A stretch of 64,000 bases of DNA from assembly GCA_942159475.1 (NCBI GenBank), contig OW804102.1, forward strand, positions 33,300,873 to 33,364,872, read 5' to 3'. Source of the stretch: Sthenelais limicola. Taxonomy: Eukaryota; Annelida; Polychaeta; Phyllodocida; Sigalionidae. The translations under genes and the position numbers were made by a program. The notes below the pieces were generated by a model, which saw nothing but the letters and a program-made list of their open reading frames with translations, was not told the origin of the DNA and did no database searches. This document shows positions 59,758 through 64,000 of this stretch, piece after piece (the stretch's first letter is position 1; every line of letters begins with the position of its first letter).

Positions 59758-61613
59758 ATGGAAACGATAGATTTCGTCAAATTCTGCGAAGCTGCAAATA
59801 ATGCCAATATAGATGTTGGTGATGTGCGATCCCGGGTGTACAAGATTAATAGAAAGCTTCAGTCCATGTACACAGAAGGTCGACGCCAGGAGGCAGACGC
59901 AGCAGCACGCAGCGCCCTCTACATCATCAGAGACATGACCGATGGCCTGGTCAAGTTCAATGACCAGTCCCCAGTGACTGCCTTGACCGGTGCCATAGAT
60001 ATCCTTGCAGCTCTTCTATCCAAACTGGACACTCTCGGCGGTATTGAAGGAAACTTCATAGGCTTGGCTGCAGCCATTTTCTCCCATTTCAACCAAGGAA
60101 AGCCCCATGGAATTGAGAAAGTTTTCGATGCCATCATTGAACAGAGTAAAGAGTTCTTGACCGATAGCGAACTCATCAGTCTTGTGCTGACTCTAATCGA
60201 AGTTTTCACTCATCAGAAAGTCTTCTTGGCATCGATGGTACCTAATAGTGTGACTGATGTGGAGGTTGTTGGGGTGTGTTCCAACGTGCCCATTCACCAA
60301 GACATGACCGCCTTGCATCTGATAGAGGACCGGATCAAGTATTACTTCGTGCCTGAAAAGTGGCGAAATCAAGACGTCGATGATGGCTTCACATTCGTAC
60401 GTCTGTACGCTCAGCTGGTGACGTTGCGTCTCATGATCCTCTGCTCAGCTTATGACGTCATATACCACGCGTCTGCGTTTGCCAACATCGCTAAGGGCTA
60501 CAAGTCTGCTATGGTATCTTACATTGACATGGCTCGAGAAATGTTGCATTTCTTCAAAACAGGTATGTTTGTAAATTTATATTTGGATCAATTTAGTCCC
60601 TACAGGTTGAAATTGTTATAGTAAAAATGTTTTGTATGAATAGATTTTGTTCATAGAGCTCTCAGTTATAAAGATATTAAGCAAAAAAAAATGTTTGGGT
60701 TTCACTTATAATCTGTTATCCAAGTACGCGTATAGATAAAATCCTTTTTTTTTAAATCAATTATACCATTCAACTATCTAAAACATATACCATTCATCTA
60801 TTTAAAAAGTAAAGATAAAGAGGTTGTAATATTCAGGTTGGTAATTTTCCAGTTTAGTAGTTTTCCTGGTCAGTACTTTTCAAGACAGCATTTCCACTGG
60901 CAATACCAGGAAGGTATTTGTTGCATAGAAGCGTATTATAGAGATTGGAAATCTAAGATTCTTCTTTTTATGTTTTTAAAAGTGAATCTAACATTCTTTT
61001 TGTTATAAACATCGATGGTACAGACAAATCGATGTTTATTATTGTGTGGTTCTCTCCAGGTGAATGCTTCCCTCTGACTTCATGCATTGGGCCTGTAGAA
61101 TGGCCAGCAATCTATAGCTTCATGCCTATGATAGGACTGGACCATTCCCAATGCGGTGACTGGGTATTCATGGAACCCATAGGTGTCCCTGCAAGGGCCC
61201 TTTCCGTCGGCCGTGGTCGTCTAGGTGGTGAAGAATACTACATCGGCCGTACGGAGTTCAAAGATGAACTAATCGTCGGTAAAATCTGTGGAAGGAAAAT
61301 GTACTGGTCGTCGGAAGGAGTTGAGTACACCACTACCAATGTAAAAGAATACGAAATACTCTGCATATTCGATGATAGGGTCCATGCATTGTGGAAGACT
61401 ATTGGAGCTGGAGGAGGGCCGGAGAACTTTGGGGCTTACAGGGCTGGTAGATCCCCTTATGGAGAGGCGTACTATGTGGGTCGGATGACATATATGAATG
61501 ATATTGTAATTGGCAAGGTGTATGGAGGCTATTTCTATTTTTCTGTATATGGGAGTGAAGTGATTGTCAGTGATACCAACTCGTATGAAGTTCTCTGTCT
61601 AGCAAGCCGTTAG
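59758..61613 (+). CDS. Helical-domain plus two-DM9-repeat protein, 2 exons, 452 aa
   Basis: Exon 1 is 59758-60562 (ending in phase 1 before GTATGT); exon 2 is 61060-61613 after the CTCTCCAG acceptor. The start ATG sits in AGAATGG. There is no signal peptide, so it is probably cytosolic. Residues 1-268 are almost all helix, with an apolar stretch near 75-110 and a conserved-looking FVRLYAQLV block near 218. This recalls the helical bundle of rapunzel and delta-endotoxin N-terminal-like animal proteins, but that link is only inferred. Residues 300-450 hold two DM9 repeats (YYIGR then VGK; YYVGR then IGK; each ending in EYEILC or SYEVLC). DM9 proteins of molluscs and insects bind glycans or respond to pathogens. 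ATTAAA at 61670-61675 is a likely polyadenylation signal. An acceptor-like site at about 59645 suggests a 5' untranslated intron. Confidence 0.85.
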
Positions 61614-61669
61614 AGTAGAAGGTATCGGTGATAGATGTGTGCTGATATCAAACAGTAGCTTTCTGTTTC

Positions 61670-61675
61670 ATTAAA
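61670..61675 (+). other. ATTAAA polyadenylation signal of the DM9 gene
   Basis: Common variant hexamer, 57 bp past the stop codon. Confidence 0.55.
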
Positions 61676-62284
61676 CTTTGTGTTGTCTACAGTTTGTACA
61701 TTGATAGATTTTCGGATATTTCCGTTTCCAAAAGGAAACGATGGATGTGGCTAATTATGAAGGGTAATACTAATATAGGTCATGTAATGTTATAAGACGG
61801 CAGGAGCAATGAACAACCGGCACTAGCTTAGTACTAAGACCACAGGTAACATGTATGGTAAGACTACATGAACATGGAAATTAAAATTTGAGTAAATTGT
61901 TATAAGGTAACTGTATGACACAAGGCAGTATAACATATTATACCCCTTTTAAAATAAATAATAATTAATTGAAATTTGAAATATAACACTGTGGCTTCAG
62001 TGCCCTGTAAATCATTAAAATTGAAGGTACCAGTGGCCAAATTGGCAAGTAATATTATGTAACACGATTAAAATTAGCATTAGGAATGGAACAGAAGTAT
62101 GAGTAATGATAACATTAACGTTAGACATGGATTGGAAGTTCCTAACTTCTAGCCTACGTCTTCTGCACCTTAAACGAATGTGCATTTTTTTAATTTATGT
62201 TACGTAACATGACGTAACTCCTCCTAACTTTTACGAGTATTTTAAAGTTTGAATTAGTGTATACAAGCAGAAGAATCTGGGCAA

Positions 62285-62470
62285 TGAACACGCCCAGCGC
62301 TGTGACGATGTGGCAACGCTGCGCGTTCGCGGTGAAATTTTAACGCGCCGCCCAGACTCCCGCGCGGCAAAAGTAAGATGGCTCCCGTGGTGGGAGCAGT
62401 TGGTATCTCAACCTCCGAGGCCTCCTTCAGCTTTAATGCTCGCGTACGAAGGTTTCTGTCTATGGAAATA
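62285..62470. promoter_or_regulatory. CpG-rich island, possible promoter
   Basis: In otherwise AT-rich, CpG-poor DNA this stretch contains many CpG steps (GCGCGTTCGCGG, ACGCGCCGCC, CCCGCGCGG). It starts about 670 bp past the stop of the DM9 gene. It could be the promoter of a gene lying beyond the right edge, or GC-rich transposon sequence. Confidence 0.35.
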
Positions 62471-62480
62471 ACTAGAAATA
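62381..62480 (+). CDS. Possible first coding exon in CpG-rich DNA
   Basis: AAGATGGCTCCC opens a short frame (MAPVVGAVGI at the start) that runs about 37 codons. It sits directly after a CpG-dense stretch that would suit a promoter. A GT follows GCGTACGAAG at about 62450, but the donor is weak. No partner exon was found before the window ends, so this is only a candidate. Confidence 0.2.
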
Positions 62481-63017
62481 AGGGTGCCTAATGTCTGATA
62501 TGAATAGTTGGTCACATTAAAGACATAATTTCATAAATCTACATAATCATGTGTAACGTTATGGCATACCGGTATTATAAAATTCTACCAAATGTAGGCC
62601 TACCTTTAATTTTCCTCAGATAACTCCTTTTGGGTCGCTCTGACCAGTAGGCCTACACTCCTTGGTGAGTTATCTCCTCAAAGCTCTATTCGGCCTGATT
62701 TGTATTTCATGTGTTATTTGTAACTTGTATTGCCAAAATGTATTTTATGCCATTCGAGAAGCTCTCCGAGCCTTTTTTCCCCGATTTTATTACTGTAGTT
62801 TATGGTTCTGTACAAGGGTGTATAAAACCTGTGGATATTAGTAATAATATTATTAGATCGGCTGAAACTTAATTTCCCCGTCGAATGCGATGGATACCGT
62901 ACCTCCATCAATGTCTAATGATCAAGTTCTATTAATCTATTACGTAACATTGATTAATTTTCGACCATTTTCCATACCCCTAAATTCAAAAACCACTTCG
63001 AAAACTAGACATCTACC

Positions 63018-64000
63018 GTAAACCGGGGCTACTTTGGCCCAGGCGGGGTAACTTTGGCCCAACCCTAAAAAAGAGATATTTTTTGTCCTGGAGCTGATTG
63101 ATGTATTGCAATTTAACTTTGTTGATCTTTTTATGGAGGCAGCAGTTCCTCTCACTAAATCTGTGCACTTTTTGTGATTTTTTTTTGTTTCATAAACTTA
63201 TAGATGGGCCCATTTTAATTGACCTACTTTTGCACTCGGAAAGAGGGCCCCTGCAACTTTTGTTTGCACAGGGTTGCCTAGCAACATAGGGTTATATCAA
63301 AATAGCTGTTTTGGAGGACCATTTCATCAAAAACAATAATATCATCTTATTTAACACAATTCATGAATATATTTTATGATATATTTGATTTTTTGTTGGA
63401 CATGGCATATTGGGTCGCAAAACGGGGCAACTTTGGCCCAGGACTGGTTCGGGGCACTTTTGGGGTAAATTTGGCCCACCTTGAATTCTTCCAATATTTA
63501 AGAAAAAAGGGTATCTAAAACAGGAATATGGAACCCATTTATCTTTTTCCATTGTTGTATTACCTTATTACACAAAAATACTTGTAAAATCATCTTATTC
63601 CTGGACTCAAATAAATGAAATGACGAGTTGTGTTTCTTTTTTTTGCCTCTTTCAAACTCAGGCTCAAATTTATGATCAAAATGTGAATCTTGGGATCAAA
63701 ATCAAACACTTGTATGTAACACTACATGAATCTGTTGAAAAAAACGAGTGGTTTGCATTAAATTACAAAAAATACAGCAAAAATGACGAAATTTTGGTTA
63801 GAGGAGGCTGAATAAGTGGAGATTTATGTGTGTATGTCAACATACTTGCCCTTTTCTCAATAAAACATGCTGACATCGTATAGAGCAATTCCTGAGCTTT
63901 AAAGTGATATCAAGTTTGTGTTTGTGTGATCATTCTTCACTGAAATGTACTCAAAAAACTGGTCACAAGGAAACACAGATTTGAGGGTTTGGAGACACCC
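63018..64000. mobile_element. Partial element with CGGGGCAACTTTGGCCC motifs
   Basis: CGGGGCTACTTTGGCCC, CGGGGTAACTTTGGCCC and CGGGGCAACTTTGGCCC occur near 63022, 63044 and 63424, with looser forms near 63453 and 63461. The arrangement resembles the GGGGCAAG element at 50.1 kb. The right end lies outside the window, so its borders are unknown. Confidence 0.4.

Overview
The window is nuclear DNA of an animal, most likely a marine invertebrate. It is AT-rich, its genes have many GT-AG introns, and it carries animal domain families (SEA, EGF-like, a rhodopsin-type GPCR, DM9 repeats) among a dense load of DNA-transposon debris. Secreted and membrane recognition proteins plus DM9 repeats would suit an echinoderm, hemichordate, cephalochordate or mollusc; the sequence alone does not decide.

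Layout. (1) 2,838-14,847, plus strand: an eight-exon gene whose splice phases all agree and give a 698-residue type I membrane protein: signal peptide, acidic segment, RIKR cleavage-type site, Thr/Arg/Pro mucin-like stalk, SEA domain, EGF-like domain, one membrane helix, cytoplasmic tail. (2) 14,848-23,275: repeats only. (3) 23,276-49,308: three members of a small secreted-protein family that I do not recognise, all with the same three-exon plan (tiny start-codon exon, ~480-bp exon, ~200-bp exon, both introns in phase 2). Copy C (minus) and copy A (plus) are head to head, with a perfect 98-bp palindrome almost exactly between their start codons. Copy A has an early stop. Copy B (plus) looks intact but its first intron is swollen to 5.2 kb by insertions. 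Between A and B lie a decayed non-LTR retrotransposon, a GATATC-rich foldback element, and a 3.4-kb terminal-inverted-repeat (TIR) element studded with the 12-mer AACGCCCATCAT. (4) 52,324-55,132, minus strand: a three-exon, 338-residue class A GPCR without a recognisable DRY motif. (5) 59,758-61,613, plus strand: a two-exon, 452-residue cytosolic protein with a helical N-terminal domain and two DM9 repeats. (6) 61,614-64,000: a CpG-rich possible promoter and the start of another motif-array element.

About 30 TIR elements, foldbacks, tRNA-derived SINE heads and retrotransposon fragments fill introns and intergenic DNA; many have clear TIRs and target duplications (TA, TAA/TTA, TTAA, or longer). 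The recurring oddity is a group of TIR elements that each carry an iterated private motif: GATATC units, AACGCCCATCAT, GGGGCAAGTTCTAACA, GACCG/CGGTC, CGGGGCAACTTTGGCCC. The most likely undescribed items are the three-exon secreted family and the AACGCCCATCAT element. All exon models come from reading splice signals, frame and phase by eye; no database search was possible.
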